DNA of 64,000 nt, taken from Kordia sp965224175 (GTDB taxonomy: Bacteria > Bacteroidota > Bacteroidia > Flavobacteriales > Flavobacteriaceae). Below are positions 55,374-64,000 of the stretch, piece after piece. A program made the position numbers and the translations under genes. The notes beneath the pieces were generated by a model that saw only the letters and a list, made by a program, of their open reading frames with translations, was not told the origin of the DNA and ran no database searches. Position 1 is the first letter of the stretch, and the number at the start of each line of letters is the position of its first letter. The stretch spans positions 1,178,001-1,242,000 of the forward strand of contig NZ_OZ245041.1 in the NCBI RefSeq assembly GCF_965224175.1. The letters run 5' to 3'.

Positions 55374-56147
55374 ATGAAAAAAGTATATACTTTTCTACTT
55401 TTATTTTTAACTATAACCACCACTCTTTCTGCACAAGAAATGAAAAAGTTGTATGCAAAAGTTGTGAACGATGCTGACGATAAACCGATGAAAGCGGTAC
55501 ATGTTGTTAACTTAACAACAATAAAAGGTGTAATCACCAATGAAAAAGGAGAATTTCAAATTGATGCCAAAGCTGAAGACATCTTATTCTTTTCATTCCT
55601 AGGTTTTAAATCTATCAAAGTACGTGTAACTAATGACATGTTGAAATACAAAAATTCGTCTACAATTCGAATCACAGAGTTAGCATATGCCCTAGAAAAA
55701 GTAGTTTTAACGCCGTATCAACTTACGGGATATTTAGATATTGATGCTAAAAATGTTCCTATACGTCCAAATTATCGCTATCGTATTGCTGGACTTTCTA
55801 CAGGTTATGAAGCTGGAGAAAAAGCACCTGGAGCAATCTCTACCGTTTTAGGAGCTATTTTTAATCCTGCGGACTTTTTACAAAATTTATTTGGCAAAAA
55901 ACCGCAGCAGATGCGTAAACTGCGTCAAATGAAAGAAGATGATCGTATTCGTGAATTACTTGCTTCTAAGTTTGATCGACAAATGCTGCGTGAATTACTC
56001 CAAGTAGAACGTGTAGATATTGATGAAATTCTTTCGTTATGTAACTACTCTAAAACGTTTATTACGAACGCTAATGATCTACAAATTCTTGATGCAATTA
56101 ATGATTGTTATGAAGAATACAAAGTCTTAAGTAGACAAAAGAAATAA
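55374..56147 (+). CDS. Exported protein with carboxypeptidase-regulatory-like domain
   Basis: The start is placed at 55374, at the Met of a clear signal peptide (MKKVYTFLLLFLTITTTLSA); the frame extends upstream into the previous terminator. The 257-aa product has a CarboxypepD_reg-like beta-sandwich domain (about 25-120, with VVNDADDKPMKAVHVVNLTT and GVITNEKGEFQI) and a charged helical C-terminal part (about 150-250). A single gene with its own strong terminator. Role unknown. Confidence 0.75.
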   Translation: MKKVYTFLLLFLTITTTLSAQEMKKLYAKVVNDADDKPMKAVHVVNLTTIKGVITNEKGEFQIDAKAEDILFFSFLGFKSIKVRVTNDMLKYKNSSTIRITELAYALEKVVLTPYQLTGYLDIDAKNVPIRPNYRYRIAGLSTGYEAGEKAPGAISTVLGAIFNPADFLQNLFGKKPQQMRKLRQMKEDDRIRELLASKFDRQMLRELLQVERVDIDEILSLCNYSKTFITNANDLQILDAINDCYEEYKVLSRQKK

Positions 56148-56171
56148 TCTAGTTTATAAAAATAATATATT

Positions 56172-56207
56172 AAATAAAGGTTCAAGTTTACACTTGAACC
56201 TTTATTT
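56172..56207 (+). terminator. Long-stem terminator
   Basis: A 16-bp perfect stem AAATAAAGGTTCAAGT (56172-56187) with ACTTGAACCTTTATTT (56192-56207), loop TTAC, and A/T flanks. It sits between the + gene ending at 56147 and the - gene ending at 56243, so it can serve both. Confidence 0.85.
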
Positions 56208-56242
56208 CTTTTAAATCTTTCTGTATTCTGTTTGTCTTTTTT

Positions 56243-56740
56243 TTAGTTTGGAGAATTTAGACCTAACTTATTCCCTTCGGTATCTAAAAACAGAGCGAAA
56301 AAACCGCTATTATCTGCATGTGCAGTTTTTGGAACTATAATTTTCCCGCCATTTACTTCAATCTTATCAAGTATCGTTTGAAGATTATCTCCTCCATTCA
56401 GATAAATAGTTACACCATCAGCCGACGGTTTAAAATCTTCTCCTTTCATTATAACTCCTGTTACCATTTGGTTTTCATATGGAAATATTCCCATTTCCAT
56501 TCCAGGCATTTCCATTTTTTCAATATTTACATCTAAAATCGCTTGATAAAAATTGATTGCTCTTGAGATATCGGTTGCAGGAATTTCAAAAAGGGAAATA
56601 AAACTATTATTCATAGTGCTCATTTTTTTGTTAGTTAATAAATCTTGATTTTTTGCTGCTGTGTCCAGTTTGTTCTGATTATTACAAGCGATAAAGCAAA
56701 AAGCAATCAGAATCGCGACACTTAGTAGTATTCTTTTCAT
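56243..56740 (-). CDS. Lipoprotein with VOC/glyoxalase-like domain
   Basis: A 165-aa protein with a lipoprotein signal (CFIAC, Cys19) and a VOC domain (about 48-162): EIPATDISRAINFYQAIL and IYLNGGDN near the end, with D-T-E-G-N. Closely related in pattern to the cytosolic VOC protein at 60103-60468. An exported VOC domain is uncommon. An internal Met at residue 40 could give a shorter cytosolic form, but the signal is convincing. Confidence 0.75.
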   Translation of the reverse strand: MKRILLSVAILIAFCFIACNNQNKLDTAAKNQDLLTNKKMSTMNNSFISLFEIPATDISRAINFYQAILDVNIEKMEMPGMEMGIFPYENQMVTGVIMKGEDFKPSADGVTIYLNGGDNLQTILDKIEVNGGKIIVPKTAHADNSGFFALFLDTEGNKLGLNSPN

Positions 56741-56816
56741 CTATTTAAATAAGTTTGACGAAGCAAAACTACTTTCAACAAATAAATTGAAATTGTAAAA
56801 ATGCGACACCTAAAGA

Positions 56817-57629
56817 TTATTTATAGAAAAGTGTTGATAGCGCCATGTGTTCGTTTCCTAAAAAATCTTTTGGAGTAGTTCCTATAAATTCTTTAAAATC
56901 CTTGATAAAATGAGCTTGGTCAAAATATTCACTTTCATAAGCAATATTTGTTAGGTTTTTCTCTTCATTGAGTAACATCTTTAAAGCTGTTTGCAAGCGC
57001 AACACTTTACCTAACTGTTTAGGACTAATTCCTATTTGTTTCCTGAAGTTTCTTTCTAGCTGTCTTCTTTTCGACAAATCATCTTTTAAAATTTGATGTA
57101 TGGAAGTACTTCCATTGGTAGCGAGAAGAGTGTCAACTGTTGTTTTTACTAAGTTTTCGATGGTTGTACTCTGATGAAGCCTGTCTAAAAGAAATGTTTC
57201 AATAATTTCAATACGTTTTAAGGTACTTGATGCTTCAAAAATTTTTTGTTTTAAACTTTTAGCAGTTTCATCTCCAAATAAACGTTCAATCGGAACTTCA
57301 ATATCTACCAGACTTTCGAGAGAAACACAGACAAAATTTGCAAATCCGTATGGGTAAAAACAAATAGCGAAAGAATCAACATCGCCTGTAGGTTCTATAA
57401 AATAAGACTTTGTTCTTTGCCCCATTATCATAGAATTAGGATGTATTATAAAATCTTTTTCAGATACATATCGCTTAATATCGTCTTTAAAATTAAAAGT
57501 CATTTCTATACAACCATCAGGAATAATTTTCTGTTTTTGATTATTTGGATCATAAGGTACTTCCAAAGTCCAATAAAACTTGACCAATGCACTTAAGTCT
57601 GCGTGAGGTTGATATGTTTGATAATTCAT
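56817..57629 (-). CDS. AraC-family transcriptional regulator
   Basis: A 270-aa protein: an N-terminal beta-rich sensing part with PHADLSALVKFYWTLEVP and IPDGCIEMTFNF, typical of the AraC subgroup with a DUF6597-like N-terminus, and a C-terminal AraC helix-turn-helix pair (about 180-260; GISPKQLGKVLRLQTALKML, then SEYFDQAHFIKDFKEFIGTTPKDF). It stands alone, 76 bp upstream of the VOC lipoprotein on the same strand, which may be its target. Confidence 0.85.
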   Translation of the reverse strand: MNYQTYQPHADLSALVKFYWTLEVPYDPNNQKQKIIPDGCIEMTFNFKDDIKRYVSEKDFIIHPNSMIMGQRTKSYFIEPTGDVDSFAICFYPYGFANFVCVSLESLVDIEVPIERLFGDETAKSLKQKIFEASSTLKRIEIIETFLLDRLHQSTTIENLVKTTVDTLLATNGSTSIHQILKDDLSKRRQLERNFRKQIGISPKQLGKVLRLQTALKMLLNEEKNLTNIAYESEYFDQAHFIKDFKEFIGTTPKDFLGNEHMALSTLFYK

Positions 57630-57924
57630 TTATATCTATTTTTTCTATACGTCATACAATACTAGAATACTCGAATTGTAATTGCATTTGATTTTAATTA
57701 TAAAAGCTCGATACATATTACATTAAGCAAATTATAATGATTTCAATGTACAAAAATTAAGGTGTCTTTTAAATTTTCCTTTTCAAAAAGCAAAGAAGTT
57801 ATTAAGAAAATTAGTAACTCAATCGTTGTAGTAACACTTTTTTTATGAGATCACTATTTTACAATATGAAAAAAGCATTGTAACCTTTATATTGCAATAG
57901 ATAACCACAAAATCCATCTACAGC
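57630..57924. other. 295-base divergent spacer
   Basis: An AT-rich spacer between the AraC gene and the amylase gene. No ORF of substance and no clean -7 element found. Nothing supported in it. Confidence 0.4.
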
Positions 57925-59565
57925 ATGAAGCATTTATTCTTCTCATTATTGATCTCTTTTTGTTTTTTCTCATGTAAATCAAAACCAAAAGAAATTGCTG
58001 AAAAAGCTACAGAAGCGCAGCCTTTTGTTTGGGAAGCTGCTAATGTATATTTTATGTTGACAGATCGTTTTCGTGATGGAAATGAAGCTAATAACCTCAA
58101 TTATAATCGTACAAAAAAACCAGCTACTCTTCGTGGTTTTATGGGCGGAGATATGGCTGGAATTACACAATCAATAAAAGAAGGTTATTTTGATAAACTT
58201 GGCGTGAATGCTATTTGGTTTTCACCAGTATTAGAGCAAATACACGACAGCACAGACGAAGGAACAGGAAATACCTATGCTTTTCATGGTTATTGGACTA
58301 AAGATTGGACATCATTTGATGCTAATTTTGGTACCGAAGCCGACTTTAAAGAATTGGTAGAAACAGCGCACCAACACGGAATTCGAATTTTAATGGACGT
58401 TGTGATGAATCACACAGGTCCAGTTACCGAAAAAGATCTTGTTTGGGACGATACTTGGGTTCGTACTGAGCCTGGTTGTAGCTACCAAAATTATGATACT
58501 GCCGTGAGTTGTACACTTGTAAAAAACCTTCCAGATATATTGACAAATAGTAATGAAAATGTTGACTTACCTACTCCATTAGTCGAAAAATGGAAAGCTG
58601 AAGGTCGTTATGAAACAGAAATGAAAGAATTGGATGAATTCTTTAAAAAAACTGGTCTTAAAAGAAGTCCGAAAAATTACATCATCAAATGGCTCACAGA
58701 TTATGTACGTGAATATGGTGTAGATGGTTACAGAGTTGATACCGTAAAACATGTAGAAGAAAGTGCTTGGAATACTTTAAATGAACAAGCACAAATTGCT
58801 TTTACAGAATGGAAAAAAGCAAATCCTACAGCTGTATTAGATGATAATGCCTTTTATATGTTAGGAGAACTGTACGGCTATTCCATTGATCACAAGCGTT
58901 TCTACGACTTTGGTGATAAGAAAGTAGATTATTACGCCAACGGTTTTGATAATTTGATCAACTTTCAATTCAAATATGATGCAAGGCAAGATTATGAAAC
59001 TATTTTTTCTAAATACGACAGTATTCTTCATCACGATTTAAAAGGAAAAAGTGTCATGAATTATATCAGTTCACATGATGATGGCGATCCTTTTGATAAA
59101 ACTAGAACTAAACCATATGAATCTGCAACAAAACTATTATTAACACCTGGAATTTCTCAAATTTACTACGGAGACGAAACCAAACGTCCGTTAATTATTG
59201 AAGATACAGAAGGTGATGCAACATTACGTTCATACATGAATTGGGAATATCTTGCCCATGGCGATGTTATAAGCGTATTAACGCATTGGCAAAAACTAGG
59301 ACAATTTCGCAAAGCACATCCTGCAATTGGAGCTGGAAGACATCATATGATTTCACAAAGTCCATATGTATTTTCGAGAACATTCAATAGTGATAAAGTA
59401 GTTGTTGGATTGGATTTAGCAAAAGGAAACAAAGAAATTTCAGTTGCAGATATTTTTAAAAATGATACAACAGTAACCGATCATTATTCTGGAAAGACTG
59501 CGACTGTTATCAATGGAAAAGTTACGGTTGATTCTGAATTTTCTATTGTATTATTGCATGAATAA
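57925..59565 (+). CDS. GH13 alpha-amylase-family lipoprotein
   Basis: A 546-aa protein with a lipoprotein signal (SFCFFSC, Cys17). The GH13 motifs are complete: region I DVVMNH (158-163), region II GYRVD with R270 and nucleophile D272, region III acid E315 (GELYG), region IV SSHDD with H384 and D385. The C-terminal beta domain ends near residue 546. A surface or periplasmic starch/glycogen-degrading enzyme. The neighbours are not a typical starch-utilisation locus (no SusCD pair seen). Confidence 0.93.
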   Translation: MKHLFFSLLISFCFFSCKSKPKEIAEKATEAQPFVWEAANVYFMLTDRFRDGNEANNLNYNRTKKPATLRGFMGGDMAGITQSIKEGYFDKLGVNAIWFSPVLEQIHDSTDEGTGNTYAFHGYWTKDWTSFDANFGTEADFKELVETAHQHGIRILMDVVMNHTGPVTEKDLVWDDTWVRTEPGCSYQNYDTAVSCTLVKNLPDILTNSNENVDLPTPLVEKWKAEGRYETEMKELDEFFKKTGLKRSPKNYIIKWLTDYVREYGVDGYRVDTVKHVEESAWNTLNEQAQIAFTEWKKANPTAVLDDNAFYMLGELYGYSIDHKRFYDFGDKKVDYYANGFDNLINFQFKYDARQDYETIFSKYDSILHHDLKGKSVMNYISSHDDGDPFDKTRTKPYESATKLLLTPGISQIYYGDETKRPLIIEDTEGDATLRSYMNWEYLAHGDVISVLTHWQKLGQFRKAHPAIGAGRHHMISQSPYVFSRTFNSDKVVVGLDLAKGNKEISVADIFKNDTTVTDHYSGKTATVINGKVTVDSEFSIVLLHE

Positions 59566-59576
59566 TTCTTTTTTCA

Positions 59577-60086
59577 GTGAACATAATTATAGAAACTAAA
59601 CGCACTTATTTACGTCAGCTAACTATTGCTGATGCGGAATATTTCTATAATTTAAATCTCGATAAAGAAGTTATAAAATATACTGGTGATGTTGCTTTTG
59701 AAAATATCCGTCAAGCGGAAAAGTTTCTAAAAAACTACGATCAGTACGAAAAATACGGCGTTGGAAGATGGGCAGTGATTCACAAAGAAACCAATGATTT
59801 TTTAGGTTGGTGCGGAATCAAATTTACGCCAGAAAATAACGAATATGATATTGGTTTCCGTTTCTTCAGAAAGTATTGGAATCAAGGTTTTGCCACCGAA
59901 ACTGCCAAAGCTTGTATAGATTATGGTTTTAAAACCTTAGAATTAGCTGAAATTGTTGGTAGAGCTATGAAAACAAACAAAGCTTCCATCAACGTATTGG
60001 AAAAAATTGGATTCGTATATAGACAAGATTTTGATTTTGAAGGAAATCTTGGAGTGATTTATTCCTCAAAAACATATCAAACATAA
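59577..60086 (+). CDS. RimJ/RimL-type GNAT acetyltransferase
   Basis: A 169-aa GNAT protein starting with GTG (59577); no better ATG is in frame. N-terminal TKRTYLRQLTIADAEYFYNLN and the acetyl-CoA-site segment WNQGFATETAKACIDYGF (motif A) are typical of the RimJ/RimL-like group; NKASINVLEKIGF follows. It lies 11 bp after the amylase stop. Substrate unknown. Confidence 0.85.
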   Translation: MNIIIETKRTYLRQLTIADAEYFYNLNLDKEVIKYTGDVAFENIRQAEKFLKNYDQYEKYGVGRWAVIHKETNDFLGWCGIKFTPENNEYDIGFRFFRKYWNQGFATETAKACIDYGFKTLELAEIVGRAMKTNKASINVLEKIGFVYRQDFDFEGNLGVIYSSKTYQT

Positions 60087-60102
60087 TTCACATAAAGAGC
60101 TG

Positions 60103-60468
60103 TTATGGCCTAGAAAATAACGCGATTCTGTTTCCTTCCGTATCAATAAATATTGCCATATAACCTGTATCTGGAGAAATTTGTGTTTTTCCTTGTACAA
60201 TAGTTCCACCGGCTTCTTCAATAATTGCTAGTTCGTTCGCAACATCTCCAGAGGCAAAATAAACCAATACGCCATCCGTTGTACTCGGTATATACGATTC
60301 TTGCTTTACCAAAGCACCTGTAGCACTTTCGGAAGCAGGTTTTGGCGGAAACCAACCGTATAATAATCCTCCAAAATCTTGTACTTTCATAGAAACTTTA
60401 AAAACCGTTTCATAAAATTTTTGCGCACGATCCATATCTGCCACAGGAATTTCAAACCAAGAAATCAT
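60103..60468 (-). CDS. VOC/glyoxalase-like protein
   Basis: A 121-aa single VOC domain without signal: EIPVADMDRAQKFYETVF at the start, then a G-A-L-V-K segment, ending in MAIFIDTEGNRIALFS. Probably dimeric and metal-binding, but its reaction is unknown. A close pattern relative of the lipoprotein at 56243-56740. Confidence 0.85.
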   Translation of the reverse strand: MISWFEIPVADMDRAQKFYETVFKVSMKVQDFGGLLYGWFPPKPASESATGALVKQESYIPSTTDGVLVYFASGDVANELAIIEEAGGTIVQGKTQISPDTGYMAIFIDTEGNRIALFSRP

Positions 60469-60574
60469 AGTATGTTATTTTAAAAAGTTTTTTAAAGATA
60501 CTTTTTATTTTGATTGTAAAATGATAATTATTTTAAAAAATTAGTACATTTAGGTACTTAAAAAACCAAACACC

Positions 60575-61033
60575 ATGACATACGATGCAGATTCAATTGA
60601 TGACTATATTTCACAACTTCCCGAAGAAAGAAAAGAAGTAATATTGAAGATGAGAAACATTCTTCAAGAGAATTTACCTGAAGGATTTACAGAAGCAATT
60701 AATTATAAAATGCCCGCATTTGTTGTTGCTCACGACACATATCCAGGCGGTTATCATTGCGACCCGAAATTACCATTACCGTTTATTAGTTATGCTTCGC
60801 AAAAGAATTTTGTAGCATTATATCATATGGGAATTTACGCAAATAAAGAATTGATGGATTGGTTTGTTGCGGAATACCCAAAACATTGCAAACGTAAATT
60901 AGACATGGGGAAAAGTTGTATTCGCTTTAAAAAAATGGACGACATTCCATTTGATTTAATCAAAGAACTAGTAACAAAAATGGCTCCACAAGATTGGATT
61001 GATTTGTATGAAGCAAATGTGATGAAGAAATAA
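60575..61033 (+). CDS. DUF1801-family protein
   Basis: A 152-aa protein with the DUF1801 pattern: YISQLPEERKEVILKMRNIL, EAINYKMPAF, and SYASQKNFVALYHMG, ending in I-R-F-K-K-M-D-D-I-P-F. Such proteins (YdhG-like) have a winged-helix-like fold and unknown function. The stop is 5 bp from the convergent trmH stop. Confidence 0.85.
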   Translation: MTYDADSIDDYISQLPEERKEVILKMRNILQENLPEGFTEAINYKMPAFVVAHDTYPGGYHCDPKLPLPFISYASQKNFVALYHMGIYANKELMDWFVAEYPKHCKRKLDMGKSCIRFKKMDDIPFDLIKELVTKMAPQDWIDLYEANVMKK

Positions 61034-61038
61034 TCTTA

Positions 61039-61695
61039 TTAATGTGTTTCTTGATAACGTTTTAAAATATCATCAATACTTTTTATAGATTTTTTACACC
61101 AATCGTATCGCTTTTCTAAGATTTCTTCTTCGGTAAACTTCCACGGAATGTCTGAATTTCGAAGCTTTGTCGTTGCATCCTGAATCGTAATTGCTGCAGA
61201 AACTGAAATATTCAAACTTTCAGTAAAGCCTACCATTGGAATTTTTAAAAACTCATCTGCTTGCGATAGTACTTCATCACTCAAACCTTCTTGTTCTTTA
61301 CCAAAGAAAAAAGCTGCTTTTTGCGTGATGTCAAAATCGTGTAAATATTGAGAATCTTCGTGTGGCGTAGTTGCAATAATACGATATCCTTGTTTTTTAA
61401 GAATATCTATACAGTTTTGTGTATTAGAATAGCGATGAATATCTACCCATTTTTGCGCGCCCATGGCAATCTCTCTATCCATCTTTTTACCCAAAGTTGC
61501 TTCAATTACATGAACATCTTGTATTCCGAAAACATCGCAACTCCTCAATACTGCGCTGGTATTGTGCATTTGATATACATCTTCTACAGCTACTGTAAAA
61601 TGACGCGTACGCTGTGCTAATACTTTCGCAAACAGTCCTTTTCGTCGTTCTGTAAGATATCCTTCTAAATGTTCTAGCAAATCCTTGTCTATCAT
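61039..61695 (-). CDS. trmH: SpoU-type RNA 2'-O-methyltransferase (TrmH-like)
   Basis: A 218-aa SPOUT methyltransferase. N-terminal RKGLFAKVLAQRTRHFTVAVEDVYQMHNTSAVLRSCDVFGIQ holds motif 1 (N...R-S), motif 2 is FFFGKEQEGLS, and motif 3 is LNISVSAAITIQ with the catalytic Asn. The overall pattern suits TrmH acting on tRNA Gm18. Exact substrate not proven by sequence. Confidence 0.85.
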   Translation of the reverse strand: MIDKDLLEHLEGYLTERRKGLFAKVLAQRTRHFTVAVEDVYQMHNTSAVLRSCDVFGIQDVHVIEATLGKKMDREIAMGAQKWVDIHRYSNTQNCIDILKKQGYRIIATTPHEDSQYLHDFDITQKAAFFFGKEQEGLSDEVLSQADEFLKIPMVGFTESLNISVSAAITIQDATTKLRNSDIPWKFTEEEILEKRYDWCKKSIKSIDDILKRYQETH

Positions 61696-61783
61696 CCTAC
61701 AAAACTATTATAAAAACCTAAGGAAGCAAAATGATAAAATGTTTGATAATTTACTTATTTTAGTGTACTCTAAAATGTATAGA

Positions 61784-62971
61784 ATGAAATATATATTCTC
61801 TTTGCTTCTCTCCTTTTGTTTTTGCTTCACTTTTGCTCAAGAAACTTCAGAAGTATATGCAAAAAACAATGATGAAAACGATCAAAAGGTAATTGAGTTT
61901 GGCACAGCGTTAATGAACTCGTTTTACGATAACGATTCAACGTTTTTTTTGGATAATTTTCATACCGAAAGCTTTGTTGCAAAAGTAATGCAGAAAGACG
62001 ACGAAACTATGAAAGAAGATACACTTTCCGCATTTGATAAATCGTTTATGAAAGGTTTTCTATCAAAATTTAAAATATTTCCAGAGAATATCAATAAAAG
62101 TATTCAAAATGGTACGATGTATAATATTGTCAATTACTATTATCACTTAGACGAAAAAAAATATCATTTACTTTTTAGAATGTATTCTGATGAAGAAGGT
62201 CTTAATTATCACGATTACCAACTAAACTACATTGATGGAGATTTTAAACTTCAAGACATGTATGTATACACAACAGGCGAATATTTTAGTGATACGCTAG
62301 GAAATATATACCGATTGAGTATTCCGCCTGAAGATAGCACAGACACAGAAGCAAACAGAGCTCAATTGAAGAGTTTGTTTTTTATGACACGTTATCAATC
62401 ATTAATCAATAATGAGCAATTTGAAAAAGCATTCAAATTGATTAATAATCTTGAAGGATCTTTTAGAGAGAAAAAAATATATTACATCATGAAAATTCAG
62501 GTAGCTTCTCAAATTAATGAAGTATATCATATGGAAGCCATTGATGAATTATTGAAAAAATTTCCCGATGATCCGACGACAAAACTTATGGGAATCGATT
62601 ATTTTGTTATGCTTAAAGATTATAATGCTACCATGCAAATACTTGACGATTTGCGCGCGGCGACAGAAGATGATTTTGTAGAATACATTCGCGGAAATAC
62701 AGCTTGGGAATTTAAAGATTATGAAGGTGCTGAAAAAGCGTATTCGTACATTGCTAAAGAATATCCAGAGTTTGAAGGTGCAAAACTTAACTTATTGTAT
62801 TTATATGACACTTTAGAAAGACATGAAGATAATATTGTATTGTTAAATATGATGATTGATAGTGAAATGTATGCCAAGAAAGATTTAATCGATTTTATTG
62901 ATAATAAAGAAAACGAATTTATACATCTACCAAACGCTGAAATTTACAACAGATGGAAAGAAAAAAAATAG
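61784..62971 (+). CDS. Exported TPR-like protein
   Basis: The start is placed at 61784, where a signal peptide (MKYIFSLLLSFCFCFTFA) begins; the frame extends 33 codons upstream into the trmH region without coding sense. The 395-aa product has a beta-rich N-terminal half and a helical repeat region (about 220-380) of TPR type, with periodic A-x-x-Y-x-x-x. It overlaps the sirtuin gene by 19 bp. The role is unknown; the repeats suggest a protein-binding task. Confidence 0.75.
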   Translation: MKYIFSLLLSFCFCFTFAQETSEVYAKNNDENDQKVIEFGTALMNSFYDNDSTFFLDNFHTESFVAKVMQKDDETMKEDTLSAFDKSFMKGFLSKFKIFPENINKSIQNGTMYNIVNYYYHLDEKKYHLLFRMYSDEEGLNYHDYQLNYIDGDFKLQDMYVYTTGEYFSDTLGNIYRLSIPPEDSTDTEANRAQLKSLFFMTRYQSLINNEQFEKAFKLINNLEGSFREKKIYYIMKIQVASQINEVYHMEAIDELLKKFPDDPTTKLMGIDYFVMLKDYNATMQILDDLRAATEDDFVEYIRGNTAWEFKDYEGAEKAYSYIAKEYPEFEGAKLNLLYLYDTLERHEDNIVLLNMMIDSEMYAKKDLIDFIDNKENEFIHLPNAEIYNRWKEKK

Positions 62972-63642
62972 TCGTACTTACAGGTGCAGGAATCAGCGCT
63001 GAAAGCGGAATTAAAACATTTCGAGACGCTGATGGATTATGGGAAGGTCATGATATCATGGAAGTAGCTTCTCCAACTGGTTTTGAAAGAAATCCGGCAT
63101 TGGTTTTAGACTTTTACAATCAGCGCAGGCGTCAATTAAAGGAAGTAGATCCAAATGCAGGTCACAAAGCGTTGGTCGATTTAGAAAAACAACATGATGT
63201 TACCATTATTACACAGAATGTAGACAACCTGCATGAACGCGCAGGAAGTTCAAAAATCATTCATTTACACGGAGAATTATCAAAAGTACGAAGTACCAAA
63301 ACTCCTTATAAAGTCTATGATTGTGAAGATGATATTATTTTGGGAGATTTGTGTAAAAATGGTGCGCAATTACGTCCGCATATTGTTTGGTTTGGAGAAG
63401 ATGTTCCTATGATTGAAACGGCTGTTGCCGAATGCACACAAGCTGATATTTTACTTATAATAGGAACTTCCATGCAAGTATATCCAGCAGCAAGTTTGAT
63501 TGATTTTGTACCACAAAACACTGCAATTTATTTTATTGATCCAAAACCAGCAGTTCCACAAAAATCATATAAGAACCTAACCGTTATCGCTGAAAATGGT
63601 TCTATTGGAGTACCAAAAGTTGTAACACAGTTGTTAGCCTAA
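62953..63642 (+). CDS. cobB: Sirtuin (NAD-dependent protein deacylase), desuccinylase-type
   Basis: A 229-aa Sir2 family enzyme: GAGISAESGIKTFRD (10-24), TQNVDNLH (87-94), catalytic H106 in HLHGEL, WFGED, and GTSMQVYPAA. The Y55-x-x-R58 pair marks class III sirtuins (SIRT5/CobB-type) that remove acidic acyl groups such as succinyl. The zinc domain is reduced: only C124 and C134 remain of the usual four Cys. Begins inside the preceding gene (19-bp overlap). Confidence 0.93.
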   Translation: MERKKIVVLTGAGISAESGIKTFRDADGLWEGHDIMEVASPTGFERNPALVLDFYNQRRRQLKEVDPNAGHKALVDLEKQHDVTIITQNVDNLHERAGSSKIIHLHGELSKVRSTKTPYKVYDCEDDIILGDLCKNGAQLRPHIVWFGEDVPMIETAVAECTQADILLIIGTSMQVYPAASLIDFVPQNTAIYFIDPKPAVPQKSYKNLTVIAENGSIGVPKVVTQLLA

Positions 63643-63647
63643 AATTT

Positions 63648-64000
63648 ATGGAACAAAAAACGCACAAAAAAGTTGCTACATATAGTTTAAGTCTTTTCTT
63701 CTTATTTGTGTTTGTTGGTCTTTTTCTTCTATACAAAGGCGCATTTTCTACAGTAAAACTTAAAAAAATTGATGGAATTGTTTTAAGTTCTTCACACATG
63801 CAAACTTTTGGAAAATATACTGATGACAAGCGTTCGCACAATATATTGCTTATTGAAGTTCAAGGAATCAATAAAATATTGGGAATTTATGCTGGTACTG
63901 TTGAACAAGCAGAAAAATTATCAAAAGAATTGAGTTTAGTTGCTGGAACAGAATATTCGTTTTTAGTTGACACAACACTAGTGAGCCCTATAGACGTATA
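63648..64000 (+). CDS. Membrane-anchored hypothetical protein, 3' end outside window
   Basis: An ATG at 63648, five bases after the sirtuin stop, opens a frame of at least 117 codons to the window edge with no stop. It begins with a signal anchor (about residues 12-30) followed by a beta-predicted extracytoplasmic region (LKKIDGIVLSSSHM, NILLIEVQG). Not recognised. The spacing suggests cotranscription with the sirtuin gene. Confidence 0.65.
   Translation, partial: MEQKTHKKVATYSLSLFFLFVFVGLFLLYKGAFSTVKLKKIDGIVLSSSHMQTFGKYTDDKRSHNILLIEVQGINKILGIYAGTVEQAEKLSKELSLVAGTEYSFLVDTTLVSPIDV

Noticed and set aside
57918..58100. 60-codon - strand frame at the start of the amylase gene
   Set aside because: It lies opposite the signal and catalytic domain of a well-supported gene.
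1..64000. tRNA, rRNA, transposase, integrase and CRISPR signals
   Set aside because: None seen by eye. A covariance-model scan would be needed to exclude a short RNA gene.

Overview
The window looks like chromosome from a marine-type member of the Flavobacteriaceae (Bacteroidota), possibly Kordia-like; the genus is a guess. Four things support the family: low GC with AT-rich spacers; repeated Bacteroidota-type promoter -7 elements (TAnnTTTG) a short distance upstream of genes; a type IX secretion C-terminal sorting domain on an exported carboxypeptidase; and many families typical of this group (YfhO, DUF3667, DUF4834, DMP19, BatA-like, chalcone-isomerase-like). I saw no rRNA, tRNA, CRISPR array, insertion sequence or prophage. 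The region is mostly ordinary chromosome with a few accessory islands.

Layout: 1-0.65 kb holds the 3' end of a membrane protein. 0.74-5.96 kb is a tight + strand operon: BatA-like VWA membrane protein, a dihydroorotase-like protein that has lost its metal ligands, a DUF4870-like protein, a carboxylesterase and two unknowns. 6-7.9 kb is a - strand group of two small membrane-anchored unknowns and a PhnP-like metallo-hydrolase. 8-10.2 kb holds a conserved soluble unknown and a Coq4-like protein. 10.4-16.6 kb covers bcp, nth, an ECF sigma factor, uvrA and two unknowns. 16.8-20.5 kb holds a DUF3667 protein and two paralogous secreted 'GEFDF/RIG-repeat' proteins, each preceded by a sigma-54-like promoter. 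20.6-24.7 kb is a glycosyltransferase-YfhO-DUF4834 set. 24.9-29.7 kb holds a beta-barrel protein, a GNAT protein and an M14 carboxypeptidase. 29.8-33.3 kb holds hisS, a mini zinc ribbon, a serine hydrolase and a DMP19 protein. 33.3-39.3 kb is a polysaccharide O-acetylation cassette (one MBOAT and three AlgJ/AlgX-like proteins). 39.4-41.1 kb is rpsF-rpsR-rplI plus a DUF6495-like gene. 41.3-52.3 kb is mostly housekeeping or conserved genes (LytTR regulator, priA, DUF2147, chalcone-isomerase-like, BrkB, nadC, rlmH, CocE-type hydrolase, rdgB). 52.3-64 kb holds a TTG-started lipoprotein, a DEAD-box helicase with a structured leader, two VOC proteins, an AraC regulator, a GH13 amylase lipoprotein, a GNAT, trmH, a sirtuin and a partial membrane protein.

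The strongest candidate for something undescribed is the 18.1-20.5 kb island. Two adjacent secreted paralogs share an N-terminal motif and GxxxxIG repeats. Both have a TTGGCACG-N4-TTGG element with exact -24/-12 spacing, and one carries a roughly 180-residue Arg/Asn/Thr/Ser tail. Secondary candidates are the O-acetylation cassette with one degenerate SGNH member, the metal-ligand-less dihydroorotase, the Coq4-motif protein in a lineage expected to use menaquinone, and the folded leader of the DEAD-box helicase.
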